Part shown: piece by piece, positions 16,513-25,319 of the stretch
Layout: each line of letters opens with the position of its first letter
Numbering within the stretch: position 1 is the first letter of the stretch
DNA from: Pseudomonadales bacterium
GTDB taxonomy: Bacteria > Pseudomonadota > Gammaproteobacteria > Pseudomonadales > Pseudohongiellaceae
NCBI GenBank assembly: GCA_024234395.1
Contig: JACKOH010000001.1
Span: 1,321,001-1,385,000, forward strand
Direction: 5' to 3'
Length of the DNA: 64,000 nt
Program-made: the position numbers and the translations under genes
The notes under the pieces: model-generated
Databases searched by the model: none
What the model saw: only the letters and a program-made list of their open reading frames with translations
Told to the model about the DNA's origin: nothing

Positions 16513-19500
16513 TCACATGGCAGCCAGTTCGGCAGCCTCCTCGATATCGACCGCCACAATTCTGGACACTCCGGGTTCGTGCATGGTTACCCCCAACAGC
16601 TGATTCGCCACTTCCATGGTGATTTTGTTATGGGTAATAAAGATGAACTGCACGTTACTGGACATCTCCCGAACCAGGTTCGCATAACGCCCCACATTGG
16701 CGTCGTCCAGTGGCGCGTCAACCTCATCGAGCATACAGAATGGCGACGGGTTGAGCTGAAAGATGGAGAACACCAGCGCGATGGCAGTCATTGCCTTTTC
16801 TCCCCCGGACAACAGGTGAATGGTGCTGTTGCGCTTGCCGGGGGGACGCGCCATGATCGCGACACCGGTGTCCAGCAGGTCTTCTCCGGTCATATCCAGG
16901 TAGGCGTGTCCGCCGCCGAATACCCGGGGAAACAGATTCTGCAGGCCACTGTTGATCTGATCGAAGGTTTCCTTGAAACGCGAGCGCGTCTCCTTGTCGA
17001 TCTTACGAATGGCATTCTGCAGCGTCATCAGTGCCTTGCTCAGATCCTCGTTCTGTTTATCGAGGTATTCCTTGCGCTCTGACTGTTGCTTGTACTCGTC
17101 AATCGCGGCCAGGTTGATGGGGCCCAGCCGTTGAATACGGTTGGCGAGTTTCTCCAGTTCCTCTTCACAGCCGGATTCATCGAGATCCTGCGGCAGTCCT
17201 GACAGCACCTCCTGCAGATCGAAATGCGCTTCCTGAAGCTGATCCAGCAGGGACTGCTGGCGTACCGATGCGCCTTCGGTTTTGATCCGGTTCTGCATCA
17301 GCGCTTCGCGCAGTTCACCGGCGTTGCGCTCGAACTCTCCTCGCTGCTGCTCCAGCGCCCGGATAGTGTGCTCGTTGTCATCCACTTTCGCCTTGGCTTC
17401 GGCCAGTTCCTTTTCCACTCCGAGGCGGGTGCCCAGTAATGATTCAAGGTCGGTACGCATCTTCTGCAGTGGTTCGTCGGAGCTCTCGAGTTGCGACCGG
17501 AGGGAATCGATCCGCTCCCGGGAACGCTGCACCTGGGTGGCCATCCGGTCCATCGATTCCCGGGTGGAACGCAGCTGGGCGGTAATCGCCTGGTAGCGCA
17601 ATTCCAATTGGTGGGCGCCCTCCTTGACCTGGGTCGCCTCCAGTTTGCGGCCGTCGAAAGTGCTGCGTCGCAGTTCCCGTTCCCGCTCCAGCTCCTGGCG
17701 CCGCGCCGTATCCTGCTCCATGGAATCCAGTGCCGTCTGCAGACGGGCTCTGGCGCTGGCCGTGTTTTCCTCTTCCTGGGCCAGTTGGCGGATCAGTTCG
17801 TCCAGGTCACGGGCCACGCGCTGACGCCGCAACAGGGTCTGTTCCACCTTGGCCAGCCGGCCACTCAGTTCCGACTTGAAATCGGCCAGCGATCGACTCT
17901 TGGCGGTACTCTGCTGTTGCACTTCCTCGCGTTTGGATTCGGTACTGGAAATGGTGCGCCGGGTCGTCGTCTGAATCTGAAGCAATTTCTCTACTATAGA
18001 CTCTAACTCATTGATACTTAGCTCAAGTTCCGAGATTTTACCTTTCCGCTCCAGGATTCCTGCTTCGCTATCCACCTTCCCGCGCACCCGGATCCAGCGT
18101 CGCCCCAGCCACACCCCGTCACGAGTCACTATCGATTCATTGGCAGCCAGCTCGGCACGCCGGCTCAGCGCCTCCGCCAGCGATTCACAGCTGTAAATAC
18201 CAGCCAGCAGTTCGCCCACGTCCCAACTGGCGGTCAGATGCGACGCCAGTAACTGCCACCCACCATGAGCAGAATTATGATTTACGGCAGTGCCACTGGT
18301 ATCCACCAGCGACACCATGCCCCGGGGCAGACTGGCAAGCAGTGCCTCCATATCATTATCTGAACCAACGCAGATACTTTGCAGTGAATCCCCCAGCACC
18401 ACTTCAACCGCCGATTCCCAGCCCTCTTCCACTCGCAGGGTCTCACCGAGGCGCTGCTGCCGATCCAGACCCCGGGCGCCCAGCCACTCGTTCATGGCCG
18501 AATCGTCGCGGCCCAGGGCAGCCTGCTGCAGGGCTTCCAGGGACGCCAGCCGCCCCCTGGCCGACTGTAGATCGCTGCGTTTGCGATCCAGCTCCCCGCT
18601 GTAGCGCTGGTCCTGCTGGCGCAGTGACTCGATCTGGCTGTTGAGGTTGCGGTTTTCATCCTGCAACCGGCTTATCGATTCTTCGAGAATGGCAATTTCA
18701 CCCGCCAGCCGTTCGGTATCCTCGTCGCCGGTATCCTCCTGCTGCAGAGCCGCCTGTTCCTTTTCCAGGCGTTCTTTGCGCTCCAGGCCCCGGTCCACGA
18801 TCGATTCCAGTTGCTGGATACGGGATTGTTCCACTTCGGCGATCTGGCGCGGTTCCTCGGAACGCTGACTGAAATCGTCCCAGGACTGTTGCCAGTCCTG
18901 CATGGCGGCCTCCGCCTCTTCCAGTTCGGCACTGGTGGTTTCGACCCGTTCCCGGGCTTCCGCCAGTTCCGGCTCGATCTCCTTCAACTCCTCATCCAGC
19001 TTGATCACTTTCTGCAGATCCACATCCATCTCTTCCCGGGTCTGCTCCCAGGCTTCCTCGGTTTCCTGCAGGTCCTGGCGCAACTGCTCGGCGCGCTCCA
19101 GGTGATGTTCGATGGACTGTTCCAGCCTGGCGATGTCGTTACCCAGACCATAAAAACGCGCCTGGACTTCGCCCAGGTTGTCCGTCAGTTCGGCATTGTC
19201 CGCCAGGTGTTTTTCCACCTTGGCGTCGATGGCGCGCTGTTCAGCAACGGTCTGTTCGATCTTCACTTCCAGTTCGCCGGCCCGCTCCCGTTGCTCCTTC
19301 AGGTCATTGTCGATGGCCTGCCAGCGCAGCGCGTTGAGATTGGCCTGGGTCTGCCGCTCCTGTTGCTTGTACTCGCCGTACTTCTCCGCTGCCACCGACT
19401 GACGCTGTAAATGGGACAGCTGTTTCTGCAATTCGTCGCGTATATCGGTGAGCCGCTCAATATTGTCACGCGTCCGCTTGATGCGACTTTCAGTTTCTTT

Positions 19501-20031
19501 GCGGCGTTCCTTGTACTTGGAAATACCTGCCGCTTCCTCGATGAATATGCGTAACTCTTCAGGCTTTGACTCGATCAGCCGGGAAATCATTCCCTGCTCG
19601 ATGATGGAATAACTGCGAGGTCCGAGACCGGTACCCAGGAAGATGTCGGTGATGTCCTTGCGCCGGCATTTGGAACCGTTCAGGAAGTAGCTGGAGGTTG
19701 CATCGCGGTCCACTTTCCGTTTGACCGAAACCTCGGTGAAGTTCGCGTACTCACCACGCAGCCGATGATCGTCGTTGTCAAACAGCAGCTCCACGCTGGC
19801 CTGCCCTACCGGCTTGCGGGTACCTGAGCCGTTGAAAATAACGTCGGTCATGTGCTCGCCGCGAAGGTTCTTGGCCGACGACTCTCCCATTACCCAGCGT
19901 ACTGCGTCGATGACATTGGATTTACCGCAGCCGTTGGGTCCCACCACTGCACACAGATCGGAAGGGAACTGCACGGTGGTCGGATCCACAAACGATTTAA
20001 AGCCGGACAATTTAATGCATTTCAATCTCAT
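16513..20031 (-). CDS. smc: Chromosome segregation protein SMC
   Basis: This is an SMC ATPase of 1172 residues from the ATG at 20031. The open frame extends upstream to a TTG at 20106, but family members begin with M-R-L-K-x-I-K-L-x-G-F-K, which fixes the start. Walker A GPNGCGKSN is at 31-39. Long coiled coils flank a hinge at about 500-680. The C-terminal half has the LSGGEK signature and Walker B D-E-V-D-A-P-L-D-D. SMC works with ScpA and ScpB (not in this window) to compact and segregate the chromosome. Its presence excludes a MukBEF-type enterobacterium. It is the first gene of smc-zipA-ligA. Confidence 0.97.
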   Translation of the reverse strand: MRLKCIKLSGFKSFVDPTTVQFPSDLCAVVGPNGCGKSNVIDAVRWVMGESSAKNLRGEHMTDVIFNGSGTRKPVGQASVELLFDNDDHRLRGEYANFTEVSVKRKVDRDATSSYFLNGSKCRRKDITDIFLGTGLGPRSYSIIEQGMISRLIESKPEELRIFIEEAAGISKYKERRKETESRIKRTRDNIERLTDIRDELQKQLSHLQRQSVAAEKYGEYKQQERQTQANLNALRWQAIDNDLKEQRERAGELEVKIEQTVAEQRAIDAKVEKHLADNAELTDNLGEVQARFYGLGNDIARLEQSIEHHLERAEQLRQDLQETEEAWEQTREEMDVDLQKVIKLDEELKEIEPELAEARERVETTSAELEEAEAAMQDWQQSWDDFSQRSEEPRQIAEVEQSRIQQLESIVDRGLERKERLEKEQAALQQEDTGDEDTERLAGEIAILEESISRLQDENRNLNSQIESLRQQDQRYSGELDRKRSDLQSARGRLASLEALQQAALGRDDSAMNEWLGARGLDRQQRLGETLRVEEGWESAVEVVLGDSLQSICVGSDNDMEALLASLPRGMVSLVDTSGTAVNHNSAHGGWQLLASHLTASWDVGELLAGIYSCESLAEALSRRAELAANESIVTRDGVWLGRRWIRVRGKVDSEAGILERKGKISELELSINELESIVEKLLQIQTTTRRTISSTESKREEVQQQSTAKSRSLADFKSELSGRLAKVEQTLLRRQRVARDLDELIRQLAQEEENTASARARLQTALDSMEQDTARRQELERERELRRSTFDGRKLEATQVKEGAHQLELRYQAITAQLRSTRESMDRMATQVQRSRERIDSLRSQLESSDEPLQKMRTDLESLLGTRLGVEKELAEAKAKVDDNEHTIRALEQQRGEFERNAGELREALMQNRIKTEGASVRQQSLLDQLQEAHFDLQEVLSGLPQDLDESGCEEELEKLANRIQRLGPINLAAIDEYKQQSERKEYLDKQNEDLSKALMTLQNAIRKIDKETRSRFKETFDQINSGLQNLFPRVFGGGHAYLDMTGEDLLDTGVAIMARPPGKRNSTIHLLSGGEKAMTAIALVFSIFQLNPSPFCMLDEVDAPLDDANVGRYANLVREMSSNVQFIFITHNKITMEVANQLLGVTMHEPGVSRIVAVDIEEAAELAAM

Positions 20032-20550
20032 GGGAGGTTCTGTCGCCCTGCTGATCTGACGTTGTTCTGCCCGGCGATTCGCCCGGTCACGGGGCGGATT
20101 CGGCAATGAATTCTGGCAGCGAATAAAGGGGCGAAGTTTATCCGATTTACCCGGGCAATAACACCAGATTGGCCAGTCGGCAAAGGGCCGGATTTCGACT
20201 CACCAGGGCCGATTTCCGGCCCTGTCCGACCGGTCGCCAACGCGGTGCAGGGGCCTGGGTAACGGCAGGATTTTACAGCCTTCAGCCTCGCATTTAATTT
20301 TTTATCCTTTTTATAGCCCTGCTAACCCTATTTAATTCCAGCCCGATTTCAGACTTTATGCAGTGATTCAGAACTATGCCGTCGCTGCCATTAAGGGCAA
20401 ACAGCAACACACAACAGCAGCATCTCTCAATTCTGACAATCTAATATTTAGACTGTCTAAATGGTTGCGCAGAGCCAGCCGGGTTTCTGCTATTCGTCGC
20501 CAATATGCGATAATCCTGACCCGTTTCATCAGGACAGGGCCGCAGAGACC
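20032..20550. other. Divergent intergenic region between smc and prpB
   Basis: These 519 bases separate the divergent smc and prp transcripts and hold no convincing gene. The middle part has GC-rich inverted repeats near 20180-20225 (GGGCCGGA and GGCCGATTTCCGGCCC). The right part is AT-rich and carries the palindrome listed separately. No regulator gene for the propionate operon is present here, although many genomes place prpR at this position. Confidence 0.6.
20440..20462. promoter_or_regulatory. Candidate operator upstream of prpB
   Basis: Two overlapping palindromes share half-sites: TCTAA-TAT-TTAGA (20440-20452) and ATTTAGA-CTG-TCTAAAT (20446-20462, perfect 7-bp arms). They lie about 90-110 bases before the prpB ATG, a normal position for a repressor or activator site. 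Symmetry and position are seen directly; the binding protein is unknown. Confidence 0.4.
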
Positions 20551-21444
20551 ATGACCAGACTCACCCCCGGTGCGCGATTTCGCCGTGCCCTTGCAGACAA
20601 CCACCCGTTACAGATAGTCGGTGCCATCAATGCCTACTGTGCCATGCTGGCCGAGGACGCCGGTCACAAGGCCCTGTATCTTTCCGGAGGCGGCGTCGCC
20701 AATGCCTCCTATGGGTTGCCGGATCTCGGCATCACCAGCCTTAATGACGTAATTACCGATGTGGAACGTATTACCAATGCCAGCGATCTCCCCCTGCTGG
20801 TGGACATCGATACCGGCTGGGGTGGCGCGTTCAACATCGAACGCACTATCCGGGCCATGGAAAAGGCCGGTGCCGCCGCGGTACATATCGAAGATCAGGT
20901 AGCACAGAAACGCTGCGGTCATCGCCCCAACAAGGCCATAGTCAGCCAGGCGGAGATGGTCGATCGGGTCAAGGCCGCGGTCGATTCTCGAACCGACAGC
21001 GATTTCGTGATCATGGCAAGAACGGACGCCCTGGCTGTGGAAGGCATGGATGCGGCGGTGGCCCGGGCGGTAGCCTGTGTGGAAGCGGGAGCCGATGCGA
21101 TTTTTCCCGAGGCCATGCTGGAACTTGAGCAGTATAAAACCTTCGTCAGCGCCGTCGATGTGCCGGTACTGGCCAACATCACCGAGTTTGGTGCCACCCC
21201 GCTGTTCAACTGCCGGGAACTTGCCGCAGCCGGAGTCGCCATGGTGTTGTATCCCCTCAGCGCATTCCGCGCCATGAGCAAGGCGGCACTGGAGGTTTAC
21301 CAGAGCATTGCCGTCGACGGAGACCAGAAAGGAGTCCTGGACCGGATGCAGACCCGGGCGGAGCTTTATGAAGTGCTGGGTTACAACGTCTACGAGGAAA
21401 AACTGGACCGCCTTTTTGATCAGGCGGAAGAAAAAAGTGCCTGA
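20551..21444 (+). CDS. prpB: Methylisocitrate lyase PrpB
   Basis: The 297-residue protein belongs to the isocitrate lyase/PEP mutase superfamily. The catalytic K-R-C-G-H motif is at 120-124 with the active-site Cys122, and the metal-binding aspartates lie in V-D-I-D-T-G-W-G (about 84-91). It cleaves 2-methylisocitrate into pyruvate and succinate, the last step of the methylcitrate cycle for propionyl-CoA. The ATG at 20551 has a weak GCAGAG site upstream, and an in-frame extension to 20461 has no family support. It is the first gene of prpB-prpC-prpD; the gap to prpC is 56 bases. Confidence 0.96.
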   Translation: MTRLTPGARFRRALADNHPLQIVGAINAYCAMLAEDAGHKALYLSGGGVANASYGLPDLGITSLNDVITDVERITNASDLPLLVDIDTGWGGAFNIERTIRAMEKAGAAAVHIEDQVAQKRCGHRPNKAIVSQAEMVDRVKAAVDSRTDSDFVIMARTDALAVEGMDAAVARAVACVEAGADAIFPEAMLELEQYKTFVSAVDVPVLANITEFGATPLFNCRELAAAGVAMVLYPLSAFRAMSKAALEVYQSIAVDGDQKGVLDRMQTRAELYEVLGYNVYEEKLDRLFDQAEEKSA

Positions 21445-21500
21445 GGTTCGATTCTGCAACCCGGCAACCTATCAATAACCCCGACAACTGGATAATCACT

Positions 21501-22625
21501 ATGGTAGACAAGAAACTGGGCGGAGCCGGCCTGCGCGGCCAGGTGGCGGGCGAAACGGCACTGTGCACGGTCGGTAAAACCGGTACCGGTCTGACCTATC
21601 GCGGTTACGACATCAGCGTCCTGGCGGAACAGGCCCGCTTTGAGGAAGTGGCACACCTGCTGTTGCGCGGCGCATTGCCCACGCGAAGTGAACTGGACGC
21701 CTATTGCAATAAACTCAGGGGGCTGCGGGAACTGCCGTTGCCACTGCGCGAGGTCCTGGAGCGGATCCCCGCCAGTGCGCACCCCATGGATGTCATGCGC
21801 ACCGGCTGCTCGATGCTGGGTAACCTGGAAACAGAAACCGATTTTTCCCACCAGGATGATGTGGCCGACCGGTTGCTGGCCACCCTCCCCGCCATCATCT
21901 GCTATTGGTATCAGTTCAGCCACAACGGTGTCCGTATCGACACTGCACTGGCCGATGATTCGATTGGTGGACACTTTCTGCACATGTTGTCGGGCACGCA
22001 ACCCGATCCACTGTTCGAACAGGTCATGAATGTCTCGCTGATCCTGTATGCCGAGCATGAATTCAACGCGTCCACGTTCACCGCCCGGGTCTGTGCCTCG
22101 ACCCTGTCCGATATGCACAGCTGCATTACCGCAGCGATCGGGTCACTGCGGGGGCCGCTGCACGGAGGCGCCAATGAAGCGGCCATGGCGATGATAGAAA
22201 ACTGGCAGAGTCCGGACCAGGCGGAGCAGGAAATACTCGGCATGCTGGAGCGCAAGGAAAAAATCATGGGCTTCGGTCATGCCATCTACCGTGAATCGGA
22301 TCCGCGCAATGCCATAATCAGGGAGTGGTCCCGAAAGCTGGCCGACCACGTCGGCGACCACACTCTCTACCCGGTCTCGGTGCGTTGCGAGGAAGTGATG
22401 TGGCGGGAAAAGAAACTGTTCTGCAACGCCGACTTTTTTCATGCCTCGGCCTATCACTTCATGGGCATTCCTACCAAGCTGTTCACACCGATTTTTGTGA
22501 TGTCACGGGTCACCGGCTGGGCCGCTCATGTCAAGGAGCAGCGTGCCAACAACCGGATAATCCGGCCCAGCGCGGAATACACAGGTCCGGAAACGTCAGT
22601 CTGGGTGGATCTGGACGCCCGCTGA
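21501..22625 (+). CDS. prpC: 2-methylcitrate synthase PrpC
   Basis: This 374-residue citrate-synthase-family protein has the catalytic triad in the expected contexts: His221 (G-P-L-H-G-G-A-N), His260 (G-F-G-H) and Asp311 (N-A-D-F-F). It condenses propionyl-CoA with oxaloacetate. The short length (about 375) and the position between prpB and prpD favour methylcitrate synthase over the housekeeping citrate synthase, which is usually about 430 residues. Some residual citrate synthase activity is common in the family. Confidence 0.95.
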   Translation: MVDKKLGGAGLRGQVAGETALCTVGKTGTGLTYRGYDISVLAEQARFEEVAHLLLRGALPTRSELDAYCNKLRGLRELPLPLREVLERIPASAHPMDVMRTGCSMLGNLETETDFSHQDDVADRLLATLPAIICYWYQFSHNGVRIDTALADDSIGGHFLHMLSGTQPDPLFEQVMNVSLILYAEHEFNASTFTARVCASTLSDMHSCITAAIGSLRGPLHGGANEAAMAMIENWQSPDQAEQEILGMLERKEKIMGFGHAIYRESDPRNAIIREWSRKLADHVGDHTLYPVSVRCEEVMWREKKLFCNADFFHASAYHFMGIPTKLFTPIFVMSRVTGWAAHVKEQRANNRIIRPSAEYTGPETSVWVDLDAR

Positions 22626-22699
22626 AGTTAACTTTCAAACCCACCTCCCGCCGCCTGTGCGGGGTGAAATTTATAACTGTTCTACAGCAAGAGATGACT

Positions 22700-24148
22700 A
22701 TGAGCGCAAATGTGGATCTGAATCAGCGGCCCGAACCGGACCAGGAACTGGTGGATATCGCCGACTATGTCATGAGTTACCAGGTTGATTCGGACGAGGC
22801 TTACGACACCGCCCGTAACTGCCTGATGGATACCCTGGGCTGCGGCTTTCTGGCCCTGCGATTTCCCGAATGCACCAAACTGCTCGGGCCGCTGGTGGAG
22901 GGTACCGTGGTGCCAAACGGAGCGCGTGTCCCGGGAACCCGATTCCAGCTGGATCCGGTAAAGGCGGCCTGGGATATCGGTTGCATCATCCGCTGGCTTG
23001 ACTACAACGATACCTGGCTGGCAGCGGAATGGGGACATCCCTCCGACAACCTTGGGGGTATCCTGGCAGTGGCCGACTACCTGTCCCGCAGCGCAGTTGC
23101 CAGCGGCCGTGCTCCGCTCACCATGCGTGACGTATTGACGGCCATGATCAAGGCGCACGAAATTCAGGGTGTGCTGGCACTGGAGAACAGCTTTAACCGG
23201 GTGGGCCTGTGTCACGTCCTGCTGGTGCGGGTTGCCACTACCGCGGTGGTAACCAGGATGCTGGGCGGTACCAGGGAGCAGGTCATCGATGCCCTGTCCC
23301 AGGCCTGGGTGGACGGCTCCAGCCTGCGTACCTATCGCCATGCCCCGAACGCCGGTCCCAGAAAATCCTGGGCAGCCGGGGATGCCACCTCTCGCGGCGT
23401 CCGGCTTGCCGACCTGACACTGCGTGGTGAAATCGGTTACCCAAGTGTACTCACCGCCCCGAAGTGGGGATTTTACGATGTCTCCTTCAAGGGCAACGCA
23501 TTCCGGTTTCAACGCCCCTACGGTTCCTACGTGATGGAGAATATCCTCTTCAAGATTTCCTTCCCGGCTGAGTTCCATTCCCAGACCGCTGCCGAGGCTG
23601 CAGTGAAGCTGCACCCGATCGTCCGCAATCGGTTGCAGGAGGTTGAGCGTATCGACATCCATACCCATGAGTCCGCCATCCGGATCATCAGCAAGGTGGG
23701 GCCGCTCAACAACCCGGCCGACCGCGATCATTGTCTACAGTATATGATCGCCGTGCCACTGGCATTCGGCAATCTGGTGGCCGAGCATTACGAAGACGAC
23801 TTTCATCGTGCCAATCCGATTATCGATGAGCTGCGGGAAAAAATGGAAATCCACGAGGAACCGCGTTACTCAAATGAATATCTGGAACCATCGAAGCGCT
23901 CCATCGCCAATTCGCTGCAGGTATTCTTCAAGGACGGCAGTTGTACCGATCGTATAGAAATCGAGTACCCGGTGGGACATCGACGACGCCGCACGGAAGG
24001 CATCCCGCTGCTGGAAGCAAAATTTCGGGCCAATCTTGCCACTCGCTTCCCGGCCCGGCGCTGCGAAGAAATATTCAATCTTTGTAAGGACCAGGTGCAA
24101 CTGGAAGCCATGCCGGTCAATGAGTTCATGGACCTGCTGGCGATCTGA
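22700..24148 (+). CDS. prpD: 2-methylcitrate dehydratase PrpD
   Basis: The 482-residue protein is very close in length and sequence to E. coli PrpD, with conserved blocks such as the N-D-T-W-L-A-A-E-W-G-H-P-S-D-N region near 115-130 and S-L-R-T-Y-R-H-A-P-N. It dehydrates 2-methylcitrate without an iron-sulfur cluster. The start at 22700 (M-S-A-N) is preferred over ATG 22694 because it aligns with E. coli PrpD and has an AAGAG site; the open frame reaching back to 22325 overlaps prpC and is not the real start. No acnD or prpF is next to it, so hydration to methylisocitrate presumably uses an aconitase elsewhere. Confidence 0.96.
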   Translation: MSANVDLNQRPEPDQELVDIADYVMSYQVDSDEAYDTARNCLMDTLGCGFLALRFPECTKLLGPLVEGTVVPNGARVPGTRFQLDPVKAAWDIGCIIRWLDYNDTWLAAEWGHPSDNLGGILAVADYLSRSAVASGRAPLTMRDVLTAMIKAHEIQGVLALENSFNRVGLCHVLLVRVATTAVVTRMLGGTREQVIDALSQAWVDGSSLRTYRHAPNAGPRKSWAAGDATSRGVRLADLTLRGEIGYPSVLTAPKWGFYDVSFKGNAFRFQRPYGSYVMENILFKISFPAEFHSQTAAEAAVKLHPIVRNRLQEVERIDIHTHESAIRIISKVGPLNNPADRDHCLQYMIAVPLAFGNLVAEHYEDDFHRANPIIDELREKMEIHEEPRYSNEYLEPSKRSIANSLQVFFKDGSCTDRIEIEYPVGHRRRRTEGIPLLEAKFRANLATRFPARRCEEIFNLCKDQVQLEAMPVNEFMDLLAI

Positions 24149-24296
24149 GGGTCATACCAATTGGCACCACCCGCTACAGAGTTCGGGTATCCACCACGCC
24201 ACTGATGGAAGTCAGTGGCGGACGATGATCCGGCAGTCGGCAATACCCCTGTTTCACTGCGTCCGAAGTACGGAACCGGGTGACAGCGTCCGGCTA

Positions 24297-24323
24297 TTGA
24301 AATTTATTCCACCACCCCCATTA
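24297..24323 (+). promoter_or_regulatory. Sigma-32 heat-shock promoter of the Hsp20 gene
   Basis: TTGAAA (24297-24302) and CCCCATTA (24316-24323) are separated by 13 bases, matching the sigma-32 consensus CTTGAA-N13-15-CCCCATNTA. The -10 element is complete. It lies about 80 bases before the ATG of the small heat-shock gene, the expected location. Confidence 0.8.
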
Positions 24324-24404
24324 ACTATTTCCAGACCGGGTGCTCCTGACGAGGCCCGGTCGATTAAACCACTTATTGCTTCAGACAAGGATAAGGAAAC
24401 AGTT

Positions 24405-24878
24405 ATGAGAACATTTGATTTTTCGCCGCTTTACCGATCCACAGTTGGCTTTGATAACCTCACCTCGCTGCTGGACAGCGTCTCGCAGTGGGATAAGAAT
24501 CAGCCCAGCTACCCCCCTTACAACATCGAACTGGTCGAAGAGGACCACTACCGGATAACCATGGCAGTGGCCGGATTCGTACAGGATGAACTGGATATTC
24601 AGGTGGAGAAACAGACTCTGACTGTCCGTGGCAACCGGCAGACGGACGACGAGTCCCGTACCTATCTGCATCGCGGCATCGCCGGTCGCAACTTCGAGCG
24701 TCATTTCCGCCTGGCGGATCACGTGAAAGTGTCTGGTGCCCGGCTGGAAAACGGGTTGTTGCATATTGATCTGAGAAGGGAGTTGCCGGAATCCATGAAA
24801 CCGCGATCCATCGAGATCAAGTCAGCCGATCCCAGACTGATCGACGTGGACAGCATTGAGAAAGACCAGGCCGCTTAA
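24405..24878 (+). CDS. Hsp20/alpha-crystallin small heat-shock protein (IbpA-like)
   Basis: The 157-residue protein has the IbpA layout: an aromatic N-terminus (R-T-F-D-F-S-P-L-Y-R-S), an alpha-crystallin domain at about 38-130 with the conserved G-x-L-x-I-x-L strand (E-N-G-L-L-H-I-D-L), and a short C-terminal tail. It holds unfolding proteins in small aggregates for refolding by DnaK/ClpB. The ATG has an AAGGA ribosome-binding site. A sigma-32 promoter lies upstream and a hairpin terminator downstream, so it is a single-gene heat-shock unit. IbpA and IbpB cannot be told apart with only one gene here. Confidence 0.94.
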   Translation: MRTFDFSPLYRSTVGFDNLTSLLDSVSQWDKNQPSYPPYNIELVEEDHYRITMAVAGFVQDELDIQVEKQTLTVRGNRQTDDESRTYLHRGIAGRNFERHFRLADHVKVSGARLENGLLHIDLRRELPESMKPRSIEIKSADPRLIDVDSIEKDQAA

Positions 24879-25319
24879 GCCAGACAGGTCTTAACCGGAA
24901 GTCGGCAGGAACTCACTTTGCGGGTGTGCCGGCTTCCTTCTCCTGCCTCTATTCAACGTCGGGCGGCTGCATTTGGTCGAATTAATCACGAAAAAGCCTG
25001 TCTCTCTGCAACCGGATGTAAACTTTTTCAGGGTTTCGGCGTATAGATAAATGTAGAGTGAATACTGGTGTTAAATATCGAGTCTCTGACTCTGAACCCA
25101 GGAAGGTAACGTCCCGGTCAGTCAAACCTGAGGTTTTTCGCCGGGAACTTGAAAGGTTGGATTCCAGCCTGGAATCCTGAAGGAAACAGGTGAGCATTGT
25201 GAACATTTTTTCGCGGACTTTTCACTATCTGGCAATGACCTACTGTCATTACATCGCCATGCGTGTACATTTTCGCGCGGTAGTCATGTCCTCCGTCAGT
25301 GACAGAAAGCTGCTGGCTG
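24879..25319. other. Intergenic region between hsp20 and the MDR dehydrogenase
   Basis: These 441 bases lie between the convergent hsp20 and dehydrogenase genes. Apart from the hsp20 terminator they hold an isolated perfect palindrome GGATTCCAG-C-CTGGAATCC (25159-25177) and a weak TGACAG/CTGTCA hairpin near 25300-25320 that may end the dehydrogenase transcript. A 74-codon minus-strand frame at 24982-25206 has no family features and is not accepted as a gene. Confidence 0.5.
24897..24945 (+). terminator. Probable terminator after the Hsp20 gene
   Basis: An 11-bp stem pairs GGAAGTCGGCA (24897-24907) with TGCCGGCTTCC (24927-24937), one G-U pair included, followed by a pyrimidine-rich but not pure T tract. 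It lies 19 bases after the stop codon. Confidence 0.6.

Noticed and set aside
22682..23731. 349-codon open frame antisense to prpD
   Set aside because: PrpD is beyond doubt on the other strand; the antisense product has no recognisable domain.
25144..25150. Second GGAACTT resembling a sigma-E -35 element
   Set aside because: No TCTGA or TCTAA -10 element at 15-17 bases downstream, and no terminator follows that would define a small RNA.
24982..25206. 74-codon minus-strand frame between hsp20 and the MDR gene
   Set aside because: No ribosome-binding site, no family resemblance, and it spans a perfect palindrome, which suggests non-coding DNA.
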